From JBCCGI01 sp039029355 (lineage in GTDB: Bacteria > Planctomycetota > UBA1135 > GCA-002686595), in contig JBCCGI010000031.1 of assembly GCA_039029355.1 (NCBI GenBank), positions 25,001-89,000 on the forward strand: a stretch of 64,000 nucleotides of DNA, written 5' to 3'. Shown here piece after piece: positions 36,277-44,117 of this stretch. Every line of letters starts with the position of its first letter. Positions within the stretch are counted from its first letter, which is position 1. The notes beneath the pieces were generated by a model, which worked only from the letters and a program-made list of their open reading frames with translations, was not told the origin of the DNA and did no database searches. Both the position numbers and the translations under genes were made by a program.

Positions 36277-37596
36277 TCAGGCGGGCGTAGCGACGGTCGA
36301 TCCGGTGGCGCGCAGGACCTCGTCCTCGAGGATGTCGAGGCCGCGCTCTAGTTCCTCGTCCGTCAGGACGAGCGGCGCGAGGATCCGGATCACGTTCCCG
36401 TGGGCCCCGGCGGGGATCACGAGCAGGCCGCGCTCGAAGCAGCCGGCGATGACGTCCTTGACGACGTCGCCGTCGGGCGCGTGCGGGTCGCGGTCGTGCA
36501 CGAACTCCATCGCGCACATCGCGCCGAGCCCGCGCACGTCGCCGATGCGGTCGCAGCGCTCCTGCAGCGAGCGGAAGCGCTCCACGATGCGTGCGCCGAT
36601 CTCGTCGGCGCGCGCGTTGAGGTTCTGCTCGCGCATCGTCGCGATCGAGGCCAGCGCCGCGGCGCACGCGACCGGGTTGCCGCCGTACGTGCCGCCGAGC
36701 TGTCCGGGCGCCGGTGCGTCCATGTATTCGGCGCGCCCGACGACGGCCGAGATCGGCAGGCCCGAGCCCATCGACTTGGCCCAGGTCGAGAGGTCCGGCG
36801 TGACGCCGGCATGCTCGTACGCCGCCCAGCGGCCGGTGCGGCAGAAGCCGGTCTGGACCTCGTCGACGATCAGTAGGATGCCCTTCTCGTCGCATAGCCG
36901 CCGGACGGCGCGCAGGTACTCATACGGCGCGGGGATGAAGCCGCCCTCGCCCTGCACGGGCTCGATCAGGATGGCCGCGACGCGCTCGGCGGGGATCGTG
37001 TTGACGAAGGCCTCTTCGAGGCGCTGCACGGCGCGCGCCACGAAGCGATCGAAGCTGAGGCCGTCGTTGTAGCGGTAGAAGTTGGGGAAGGGCAGCCGGT
37101 AGACCTCCGGCGCGAACGGCCCGGCGCCCTTCTTGTAGCCGACCTTGGAGGTCAGCGTGAGCCCCAGCAGCGTGCGCCCGTGGAAGGCCTCGGTGAAGCA
37201 CAGCAGCGCCGGGCGGCCGGTCGCGAGGCGCGCGATCTTGATCGCGTTCTCGACCGCCTCGGCGCCCGAGTTGACCAGCATGGCGCGCGTGTCGTCGCCG
37301 TGGGGGAAGAGCCGGATCAGCTCCTCGCACAGGGCCACGTACGGCTCGTAGGTCGCGACGTGGAAGCAGGTGTGCAGCAGCTTGCCGGCCTGCTCGCGGA
37401 TCGCGTCGACGACGGCGGGGGGGCAGTGGCCCGCGTTCAGCGTGCCGATGCCGCCGGCGAAGTCGAGCAGCGTGCGCCCCTCGAAGTCGGTGATGGTCGC
37501 GCCGCTCGCGTGGGCGGCGATCGCGTCGTTCATCCGCCCCACGCCGCGGGCCACGGCGCGGGCGCGGCGGTCGAGGAGCTCCTCGTTGTTCGCCAT
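36277..37596 (-). CDS. GabT-like class III aminotransferase
   Basis: 439 residues, very similar in layout to 4-aminobutyrate aminotransferase: RRARAVARGVG, LLDFAGGIGTLNAGH, LVNSGAEAVENAIKIAR, AFHGRTL, IEPVQGEGGF, IVDEVQTGFCRTG with Asp245, and TWAKSMGSG with PLP Lys274. It would move the terminal amino group of GABA or a similar omega-amine to 2-oxoglutarate. ATG at 37596 gives the usual family start. It heads the five-gene operon; a PutP-like symporter diverges 140 nt away, and the shared region should hold both promoters. Confidence 0.93.
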   Translation of the reverse strand: MANNEELLDRRARAVARGVGRMNDAIAAHASGATITDFEGRTLLDFAGGIGTLNAGHCPPAVVDAIREQAGKLLHTCFHVATYEPYVALCEELIRLFPHGDDTRAMLVNSGAEAVENAIKIARLATGRPALLCFTEAFHGRTLLGLTLTSKVGYKKGAGPFAPEVYRLPFPNFYRYNDGLSFDRFVARAVQRLEEAFVNTIPAERVAAILIEPVQGEGGFIPAPYEYLRAVRRLCDEKGILLIVDEVQTGFCRTGRWAAYEHAGVTPDLSTWAKSMGSGLPISAVVGRAEYMDAPAPGQLGGTYGGNPVACAAALASIATMREQNLNARADEIGARIVERFRSLQERCDRIGDVRGLGAMCAMEFVHDRDPHAPDGDVVKDVIAGCFERGLLVIPAGAHGNVIRILAPLVLTDEELERGLDILEDEVLRATGSTVATPA

Positions 37597-37736
37597 CGGA
37601 ACCGGAAAAAGGGGGGCAGGAGGACTGGGGGAAGGGGCCCGGGCGGACGGCCCCGGTCCGGGACGCCGGCGCCTCCGGACCACGCTCCCAGTATACTCCG
37701 GCGCCCGGGCGCGAAGATAGCGCGCGCGGCCCCCCG

Positions 37737-39272
37737 ATGAAGCTCGCCGGGATCCTGATCTACTTCGCTGCCCTGCTCGCGATCGGCGTCGTCGCCTCGC
37801 GCCGGACCCGCGACGCCCGCGAGTACTTTGCCGCCGGCAAGCGCCTCAGCTTCTGGTCGGTCGCCTTCTCGGCGCGCGCCACGGGCGAGTCCTCGTGGCT
37901 GCTGCTGGGGCTGACCGGCATGGGCGCGGCGGTGGGGGTGCAGGCCTTCTGGGTGGTCCTCGGCGAGGTGTTGGGCGTCGCCGGCGCCTGGCTGCTCCTG
38001 TCCCGCCGCTTCAAGCGGCTGACCGACCGCTACGACTCGATCACCGTCCCCGACTACCTGGAGTCTCGCTTCCGCGACCGGGCCCACCGCCTGCGGCTGG
38101 CCTCGGCCGGCGCGCTGGTCGTCTTCGTCACCATCTACGTCAGCGCGCAGATCGACGCGACCGGCAAGGCCTTCGAGGCCTTCCTCGGCTGGAGCTACTT
38201 CACCGGCGCGCTGGTCGGCTTCACGGTGGTACTGGCCTACATCCTGTTCGGCGGCTTTGTGGCCGTCGTCTGGTCGGACGTCTTCCAGGGCAGCCTGATG
38301 TTCCTGGGGCTGGTCAGCCTGCCGCTGGTGGCGCTGTTCGCCGCCGGCGGGCCGGGCCCGGTGCTCGAGGGGCTGCACGGCGACGACCCCACGCTGCTCT
38401 CCCCCTGGGGGCCCGCGGGGCCCGGCGCGGGCGCCGCCTTTGAGATCCTGGGCTTCGCCTGCATCGGCCTGGGCTTTTTGGGCTCGCCGCAGATCTTCGT
38501 GCGCTTCCTGGCGCTGCGCGACGAGAGCGAGATCAGGCGCGGTGCCACCGTGGCGATCGTGTGGACGCTGCTCGCGGACGCCGGGGCGGTGTGCATCGGG
38601 CTCCTGGGGCGCCATCTCCTGGGCTCGACGGCGAGCGGGCTCGCGGCGCTCGGCCCGGCCGGCGAGAACGTGCTGCCGCTCCTGGTCGAGCACCTGCTCC
38701 CGCTCTTCCTCGTCGGCCTCTTCATCGCCGTCGTGCTGGCCGCGATCATGTCGACCGTCGACTCGCTCCTGGTCGTGGCGGCCAGCGCCGTGGTGCGCGA
38801 TTGGTACCAGAAGGTGCGCCACCCCGAGCTTCCGGACGAGGCGCTGGTCGGCAAGAGCCGCTTGGCGACGCTGGCGCTCGCGCTGGTGGCGCTGACGGTG
38901 GCGCTCCTGATCGCGGTGCTGTCCGAGTCGCGCACGATCTTCTGGTTCGTCGTGTTCGGCTGGTCGGGCATCTCGGCCACCTTCTGCCCGACGGTGATCC
39001 TGTCGCTGTTCTGGCGCGGGATGACCGCGCGCGGGGCGTTGGCGGCGATGGGCTCGGGCTTCCTCGCGGTGCCGCTGTTCAAGTTCGCGGCGCCGGCGCT
39101 GCCGGGCGTCGGGGACGCCTTCGGGAGCCTGACCGAGCTGCCGCCGGCGTTCCTGGTGTCGGGCGTGGTCGGGGTGCTGGTCAGCCTGACCGACGGCGCG
39201 GGCCGCGCGCGCATCGCGGCCGAGCTGGCGGCGGACGAGCTTCCGCCCGCCGCGCCCTCGGCCGACAGCTAG
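37737..39272 (+). CDS. sodium:solute symporter, PutP-like
   Basis: 511 residues with ~13 membrane helices of the SSS (LeuT-fold) family. DAREYFAAGKRLSFWSVAFSARATGESSWLLLGLTGMG corresponds to the Na-site helix 1 of the Na+/proline symporter; DYLESRFRD, TIYVSAQIDATGKAFE, GGFVAVVWSDVFQG and AAIMSTVDSLLVVAASAVVRDWY also match. It should import a small amino acid or related solute with Na+. It diverges from the GabT-like operon head and may supply its substrate (inference). Its stop overlaps that of the convergent gene by 4 nt. Confidence 0.9.
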   Translation: MKLAGILIYFAALLAIGVVASRRTRDAREYFAAGKRLSFWSVAFSARATGESSWLLLGLTGMGAAVGVQAFWVVLGEVLGVAGAWLLLSRRFKRLTDRYDSITVPDYLESRFRDRAHRLRLASAGALVVFVTIYVSAQIDATGKAFEAFLGWSYFTGALVGFTVVLAYILFGGFVAVVWSDVFQGSLMFLGLVSLPLVALFAAGGPGPVLEGLHGDDPTLLSPWGPAGPGAGAAFEILGFACIGLGFLGSPQIFVRFLALRDESEIRRGATVAIVWTLLADAGAVCIGLLGRHLLGSTASGLAALGPAGENVLPLLVEHLLPLFLVGLFIAVVLAAIMSTVDSLLVVAASAVVRDWYQKVRHPELPDEALVGKSRLATLALALVALTVALLIAVLSESRTIFWFVVFGWSGISATFCPTVILSLFWRGMTARGALAAMGSGFLAVPLFKFAAPALPGVGDAFGSLTELPPAFLVSGVVGVLVSLTDGAGRARIAAELAADELPPAAPSADS

Positions 39273-41293
39273 TCGAGCTCGAAGCGCAGCTCGTCCAGCG
39301 CGACCCGGCCCGCCGAGCTGCCGTGGGAGGGCCCGAAGAGCAGCGTCACCCGCGCCAGACGCGTCAGGTCCACGCCGCGAAAGTCGCCGAGGCGCAGGCG
39401 CAGCGTCTCCATCTCGTTGAACCAGCCGACGCCGGCGCCGCAGCCGGTGCGCTGGTAGGGCTCCTCGACGCCGCCGCCGTAGGCGTCGACGCCCAGCGTC
39501 TCAGCGCCTCCGCCCGCGTCCTCGAGGCGCACCGAGAAGGCCAGGTCGCCGAGGCTCAAAGCGGTCAGCGGGTGCCGCGTGCCCTGTGCCGCGCGCAGGG
39601 CCACGTAGCGGTAGCCGCTCGCGTCGACCGGCGCGCCCGCCAGGTCGAAGCTGAGGAAGCGGTCGTCGGTGAACGACAGCACCGCGCCGCGCGTGTCGTC
39701 GAGCGGGCCGCCGAGCGCCATGCCGTTCATCTCCTGCGCCGGGTCGTGCGCGAGCAGCGCGTCGGGGTCGTCGAAGCGATCCTCGGCCAGGCTGACGAGG
39801 TCGGTCGTGACCGCCGCGCCCGAGCTGGCGAGCGCGGTCGACGGCGCGCTCTGGAAGTCGTCGATCACCAGCGAGTCCGCCGGTGCCTCGCGGTGGGTGA
39901 GGTCGACGACGACGCACGGCCCGGCCGGCGCGCCCACGGGGTGGAAGCTCTCCCACTGGCGCCACAGGAAGTCCTTTGCGGCGAGGCTGCCGCGGGCGTG
40001 GTGCTGCGCGAGCGGCAGCAGGTAGCCGCGCGCGAGCGCGTGCACGTCGGCCTGGCTTAGGAGGCACGGCCCGGTCCCCAGGCCCGCCGGCCCGCCGACA
40101 AAGCTCGCCGCCGGAGCGCCGTGCAGGTAGAGGGACTGCCGCTGCCCGTCGGCGCGGTCGTGCAGGTGGAACGACCAGGCCGCGCTCGACGCGAAGCACT
40201 CGTCGAACGGGCCGCCGTCGGCCGCCGCGGCCCACAGCGCGAAGGCGACGTCGCCGGGATCGGCCGCGGGCACGCTCAGGTCGGTCGGGGCGAGCGCCGC
40301 GAGCAGCGCCACGTCCTCGGCCGTGAACGAGCCGGGCGTGGCCGCGCCGATGACGAGATCGCGGTAGGCGAGCACGACGCCTTCGCCGCCGCGCCCGTAG
40401 CCCATCCACACCATGCGGCCGGCGTCGACGCTCCCCGCGAGTACGCCGCCGAGGATCGAGCCCAGGTTGGAGAGGAACAGGTCGGCGTTGCTCAGCGTGC
40501 TCGCCGCCGCCGTCTGCACGCCCGGCCCGGCGTTGGTCTCGTGGCTCAAGACGACGAAGCCGTGCGACGCGAGGTGCGTGCCGAAGTGCTCGAACCACTG
40601 GTAGCTCTGCCCGTTGCCGTGGCTGATGAGCACCAGCGGGAGCTGCTCGAGCGTCGCCGCGGCGGAGGGGTAGAAGAGGTTCTGCCCGGTGAAGGGGCCG
40701 CCCAGGCTGTAGAGCGCCTCGCTGACCGCGAGCGGTCCCGGGTCGAGCGGCGAGCGCACGACGAACAAGCCCGGCTCGGCGGCGTTGGGCCACAGCCCGT
40801 CGATCAGGTCGCCGGCGCTCAGGAGCCCGTCGGCGTCGAGGTCGACCACCACGTCGTACCCGACGCCGAAGTCCAGGCCGGCGTCGCCGCTGAGCGCGCC
40901 CGCGTCGACGGCGATCACGTTGCCCGCCACGGTCGGTCCGAAGGTCGCCTGCTCGACCGCTCCGGTCGCGTCGACGAGCGCCGGATCGGCGGCCCACGCG
41001 GCGGCCGTCCGCGCCGCGGTGACGTACACCGCGCCGGTCGCGCCGACGACGTCGGGGAAGAGCAGCGGGTCGACCAGCACCTCGACCGTCTCGCCCTCCT
41101 GGAACACGCGGCGCAGGTCGAAGTGAGGCGCTCCGCCGAGGGCTACGCCGGCCAGCTCCGCGCGCCGGACGCCGGCGAGCCCGCGCGGCCCCGCGGCGGG
41201 GGCTCGGTCGGGTGGACCCTGGGCGATCGTCTGGGAGGCGGGCGAGCTGGCGAGGACGAGGAGCGAGGCGAGGGCGAGCGTGGCGTGGCGCAT
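39269..41293 (-). CDS. secreted alpha/beta-hydrolase-fold protein lacking the nucleophile
   Basis: 674 residues with a signal peptide (LALASLLVLASSPASQ), an N-terminal domain containing a Ca-binding-like loop (DLDADGLLSAGDLIDG), an alpha/beta-hydrolase domain (LPLVLISHGNGQSYQWFEHFG), and a C-terminal beta-sandwich with FGPSHGSSAGRVALDELRFELD at the end. Aligned with the paralogue at 54954-56945, the nucleophile elbow GHSRGGEG reads GYGRGGEG: Ser is replaced by Gly300. The region around the paralogue's GVGHGDFH reads GAPAASFV, so the His is missing too. Probably a non-catalytic binding protein. It lies 11 nt after the histidine kinase gene and appears co-transcribed. Confidence 0.85.
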   Translation of the reverse strand: MRHATLALASLLVLASSPASQTIAQGPPDRAPAAGPRGLAGVRRAELAGVALGGAPHFDLRRVFQEGETVEVLVDPLLFPDVVGATGAVYVTAARTAAAWAADPALVDATGAVEQATFGPTVAGNVIAVDAGALSGDAGLDFGVGYDVVVDLDADGLLSAGDLIDGLWPNAAEPGLFVVRSPLDPGPLAVSEALYSLGGPFTGQNLFYPSAAATLEQLPLVLISHGNGQSYQWFEHFGTHLASHGFVVLSHETNAGPGVQTAAASTLSNADLFLSNLGSILGGVLAGSVDAGRMVWMGYGRGGEGVVLAYRDLVIGAATPGSFTAEDVALLAALAPTDLSVPAADPGDVAFALWAAAADGGPFDECFASSAAWSFHLHDRADGQRQSLYLHGAPAASFVGGPAGLGTGPCLLSQADVHALARGYLLPLAQHHARGSLAAKDFLWRQWESFHPVGAPAGPCVVVDLTHREAPADSLVIDDFQSAPSTALASSGAAVTTDLVSLAEDRFDDPDALLAHDPAQEMNGMALGGPLDDTRGAVLSFTDDRFLSFDLAGAPVDASGYRYVALRAAQGTRHPLTALSLGDLAFSVRLEDAGGGAETLGVDAYGGGVEEPYQRTGCGAGVGWFNEMETLRLRLGDFRGVDLTRLARVTLLFGPSHGSSAGRVALDELRFELD

Positions 41294-41304
41294 GTGCGGG
41301 AAGA

Positions 41305-43077
41305 TCAGGTGCGGACGGCCTGGCGCGACAGCGGAAGGTGCAGCTCGAACACCGCGCCAAACCCCTTCCGCCGGCCCAGCGCTACGTCGCCTCCCAGCGT
41401 ACGCGCCATCCCGCGCGCCAGGGCGAGCCCGAGCCCGATCCCCGGCGTCGTGCCCTCGGCATCGCCCGCCGCGCGCTGGAACGGGCGGAAGATCGCCGTC
41501 CGCACCGCGTCGGGGATTCCCTGGCCGTGGTCGAGCACGGCGAAGACCACCTCGTCGCGCGAGGCGAGCGCTTCGAGGTGCACGCGCCGATCCTCCTGGT
41601 CCGAGGCGTACTTGCACGCGTTGTCGACCAGGTTGAAGAGGATCTGCTCGATCGTCTGCACGTCGACCTCGACCGCGCAGTCGGGGCGCAGCCGCACGTC
41701 CGGGACGAGCTGCATGTCGGTCTCCGCGACGCGCCGCTCGAGCGACGGAAGGATGCGGTCCAGCAGCGCCTCGGCGCTGACGCGCTCTAGCTCACGCTCC
41801 TCGCGACGGCCCTCCAGGCGCGCATAGCCCAGCACGTTCTCGACGATTCGCCGCAGGCGGACCGACTCGTCCTTGAGGGTGTCGAAGTACTCCTTCTGCG
41901 CGTGCGGGTCGGTGACGATGCCGTCCGCGAGCATCTCCGAGTACATGCAGAAGGTCGTGAGCGGCGTGCGCAGCTCGTGCGTCACCGCCGACACGAAGCT
42001 GCGCCGGCGCTCGCTCAGCTCCATCGTCTTCTGGAGCGTTACGCCGACCGCCGTCGCCGCGGCGAGCACCGCGACCCACAGCCCGAGCAGCGCGAGGCGC
42101 GTCGGCGTGAAGGCCGGCAGCGCGTAGTCGCGCGGCGGCCCGGAGTCGAAGGCGAAGGGGATCACCGCGAGCCGGTTGGCGGTCGTCTCGGGGCCGGCGA
42201 GCCGCAGGCGCCCCTCGGGGTAGAGGTCGCGCACCTGGCTGCAGAGGAAGTCGTGCAGCTTCGGCCAGTCGGTCCAGATGCCCTGCACCCCGCGCGACTC
42301 GCCGAACTTCAGCTCGCGGACGAAGACCAGCTCCGGAGCCGCCCCGTCCGGGCGCGCCACGATGTGCGGCACGAACGGGCCCTGCTGCACGCGCGTGCCG
42401 TCGCCGTCGGTCGGCACGAGGTTCGCCAGCTGCATCAGGCGGTTGCGGAAGCGGAACTCGTCCTCGGTCCGTTCGAGCGCCAGGTCGCGCGGGTCGTCGA
42501 GCACCAGCGCGTCGCCGTCGAGCGTCTCGGTCAGCGGTCCGCGGCGCGGGGGGCGCAGGCGCTCGATCGCGTCGAGCAGCTCGGGCAGCTCGACCAGCTC
42601 GTCGAGCTCGCGCATGAGCTTGCCGGTGGCCTCCAGGCCCTCGCGCGTCACCAGGCCCTGGTCGTAGGCCAGCTCGCGCATCTCCGGGCTGGGGTGCTGC
42701 GGCGAGCTGAGGTCGATCTCGGCCGACATCGAGAAGTAGAGCCGGAAGTACGGCCGCCGGCGCTGGATGAGGGGCGACGGCTGGTAGTAGCCGCCGGGGT
42801 CGACCTCGCGGCCGGTGATGCTGAAGGCGGGGCCGGGCTCGAAGAACGAGGCGTAGTGGAACCACGGCTGCGACGTCTCGTACGCGAGCACCGTCGTCAG
42901 CGCCGCGTCCATGCGGGCGAGCGCGATGTGCAGCCGCTGCAGCTCGGAGTTGCGCACGCGCTGCTCGTGGCCCTTGCGCTCGAGGTCGAGCGCGGCCCAC
43001 GTGACCCAACCCAGGGCGACCGACAGGAGCGCGCCGCAGGCGAGGAAGATCAGCCAGCGGACGCGGTGGGTGATCAC
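41305..43077 (-). CDS. membrane sensor histidine kinase
   Basis: 590 residues: TM1 at ~8-30, a ~290-residue extracytoplasmic sensor domain, TM2 at ~326-346, HisKA with His367 (SAVTHELRTPLTTFCMYSEML), and an ATPase domain with LFNLVDNACKYA, LDHGQGIP and GIGLGLALARGMARTLGG. No HAMP or PAS is evident. ATG overlaps the response-regulator stop by 4 nt (ATGA), so it is the partner of that regulator. The sensor domain is not one I recognise. Confidence 0.93.
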   Translation of the reverse strand: MITHRVRWLIFLACGALLSVALGWVTWAALDLERKGHEQRVRNSELQRLHIALARMDAALTTVLAYETSQPWFHYASFFEPGPAFSITGREVDPGGYYQPSPLIQRRRPYFRLYFSMSAEIDLSSPQHPSPEMRELAYDQGLVTREGLEATGKLMRELDELVELPELLDAIERLRPPRRGPLTETLDGDALVLDDPRDLALERTEDEFRFRNRLMQLANLVPTDGDGTRVQQGPFVPHIVARPDGAAPELVFVRELKFGESRGVQGIWTDWPKLHDFLCSQVRDLYPEGRLRLAGPETTANRLAVIPFAFDSGPPRDYALPAFTPTRLALLGLWVAVLAAATAVGVTLQKTMELSERRRSFVSAVTHELRTPLTTFCMYSEMLADGIVTDPHAQKEYFDTLKDESVRLRRIVENVLGYARLEGRREERELERVSAEALLDRILPSLERRVAETDMQLVPDVRLRPDCAVEVDVQTIEQILFNLVDNACKYASDQEDRRVHLEALASRDEVVFAVLDHGQGIPDAVRTAIFRPFQRAAGDAEGTTPGIGLGLALARGMARTLGGDVALGRRKGFGAVFELHLPLSRQAVRT

Positions 43078-43811
43078 CGGTCCTCGGGCTCCGCCTGGGC
43101 GTCCGCGGGTTCCTCGACGCGCGCGAGCATGTAGCCCTTCGAGCGCACGGTCGTGATCACCTTGGGGTCGTCCTTATCGTCGTTCAGCCGGTCGCGCAGG
43201 CGCGCGATCAGCATGTCGACGGTGCGCGTGCGCACGCCGCGCGGATCCAGGCCCCAGACGCAGCGCAGGAGCTCGTCGCGCGAGATCGCGCGCGTGCGGT
43301 TGGCGGCGAGGTAGGCCAGCACCTCGGCCTCGCGCTCGGTCAGCTGCACGACGTTGCCGTCAGGCAGGCGCGCCTCGCGGCGCTCGAAGTCGATCTGGCG
43401 TCCGGCGACCTCGATCTCGGACACCGACGTCTCGGGCCGCGCGGGCGTGCGGCGGAGCACCGCCTCGACGCGCGCGAGCAGCTCGCCGGTATTGAAGGGC
43501 TTGACCACGTAGTCGTCGGCGCCGCCGCGCAGGCCGCGTACGCGGTCCTCCTCGGCGCCCCGGGCGGTGAGCATGATCACCGGCAGGTTGGGGCGGCTGC
43601 GGCGCAGCTCGTCGAGCACCTCGAAGCCGTCCTTCTTGGGCATCAGGACGTCGAGCAGCACCAGGTCCGGGCCCGCCGACAGCGCGGTCTTGAGCCCGGC
43701 CTCGCCGTCGCCGGCCTCGAAGACGCCGTAGCCCGCGAAGCGCAGCGAGTCGACGATCCCGCGGCGGATCGCGGCGTCGTCCTCCACGACGAGAACCGTT
43801 CCGATGGTCAT
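43074..43811 (-). CDS. OmpR/PhoB-family response regulator
   Basis: 245 residues: receiver with Asp54 (LVLLDVLMPKKDG), Thr (MLTARG) and Lys (YVVKPFN), and a winged-helix DNA-binding domain (EVAGRQIDFERREARLPDG, LTEREAEVLAYLAAN, ISRDELLRCVWG, VDMLIARLRDRL, VITTVRSKGYML). Partner of the overlapping kinase. A GGTAACC direct repeat upstream of the operon is a candidate binding site. Confidence 0.95.
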   Translation of the reverse strand: MTIGTVLVVEDDAAIRRGIVDSLRFAGYGVFEAGDGEAGLKTALSAGPDLVLLDVLMPKKDGFEVLDELRRSRPNLPVIMLTARGAEEDRVRGLRGGADDYVVKPFNTGELLARVEAVLRRTPARPETSVSEIEVAGRQIDFERREARLPDGNVVQLTEREAEVLAYLAANRTRAISRDELLRCVWGLDPRGVRTRTVDMLIARLRDRLNDDKDDPKVITTVRSKGYMLARVEEPADAQAEPEDR

Positions 43812-43821
43812 GGGGGAAGTC

Positions 43822-43989
43822 TCACCTGCTCCCGAGCACGGGGCAAGCGGGCGCGTCGGAAGGCGGCGCGGCGCCGGCGTCCGCGCCGGCGGCCGGCTCG
43901 GCCATCGCGTAGGCCGCCGCGAAGCAGGCCACGGCGAGGATCAGCGGGAGGAGGGGTTTTCTCGGCTTCGGGGGACGCGCTAGCACCAT
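43822..43989 (-). CDS. small exported peptide at the head of the two-component operon
   Basis: 55 residues from ATG 43989 to TGA 43822, 10 nt before the response regulator. A basic start (MVLARPPKPRKPLLP) is followed by one hydrophobic helix (LILAVACFAAAYAMAEP) and a short Ala/Gly/Pro tail with one Cys (APACPVLG). It looks like a signal peptide or single membrane anchor with a tiny exterior part. I do not recognise the family. The good fit to operon spacing and the clean signal argue it is real; it might modulate the adjacent sensor. Confidence 0.6.
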   Translation of the reverse strand: MVLARPPKPRKPLLPLILAVACFAAAYAMAEPAAGADAGAAPPSDAPACPVLGSR

Positions 43990-44021
43990 GGAGGACGTTA
44001 CGCCGTCGCGCTCCGGCTCGG

Positions 44022-44039
44022 GGTAACCGCATGGTAACC
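44022..44039. promoter_or_regulatory. GGTAACC direct repeat, candidate OmpR-type operator
   Basis: GGTAACC occurs at 44022-44028 and again at 44033-44039, a period of 11 bp, with GCAT between. Tandem sites about 11 bp apart are the usual target of PhoB/OmpR-class winged helices. The repeat lies 32 nt upstream of the small-peptide ATG of the two-component operon and 78 nt upstream of the divergent gene at 44118, so it could control either. Confidence 0.45.
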
Positions 44040-44117
44040 CATGCTGTAGGAAGGACTTGGAGCGCTAGACGCTACGCTCGTGGGCGTCCGTCTGCAGGCC
44101 CCGTTCCGGAGAGTCCC

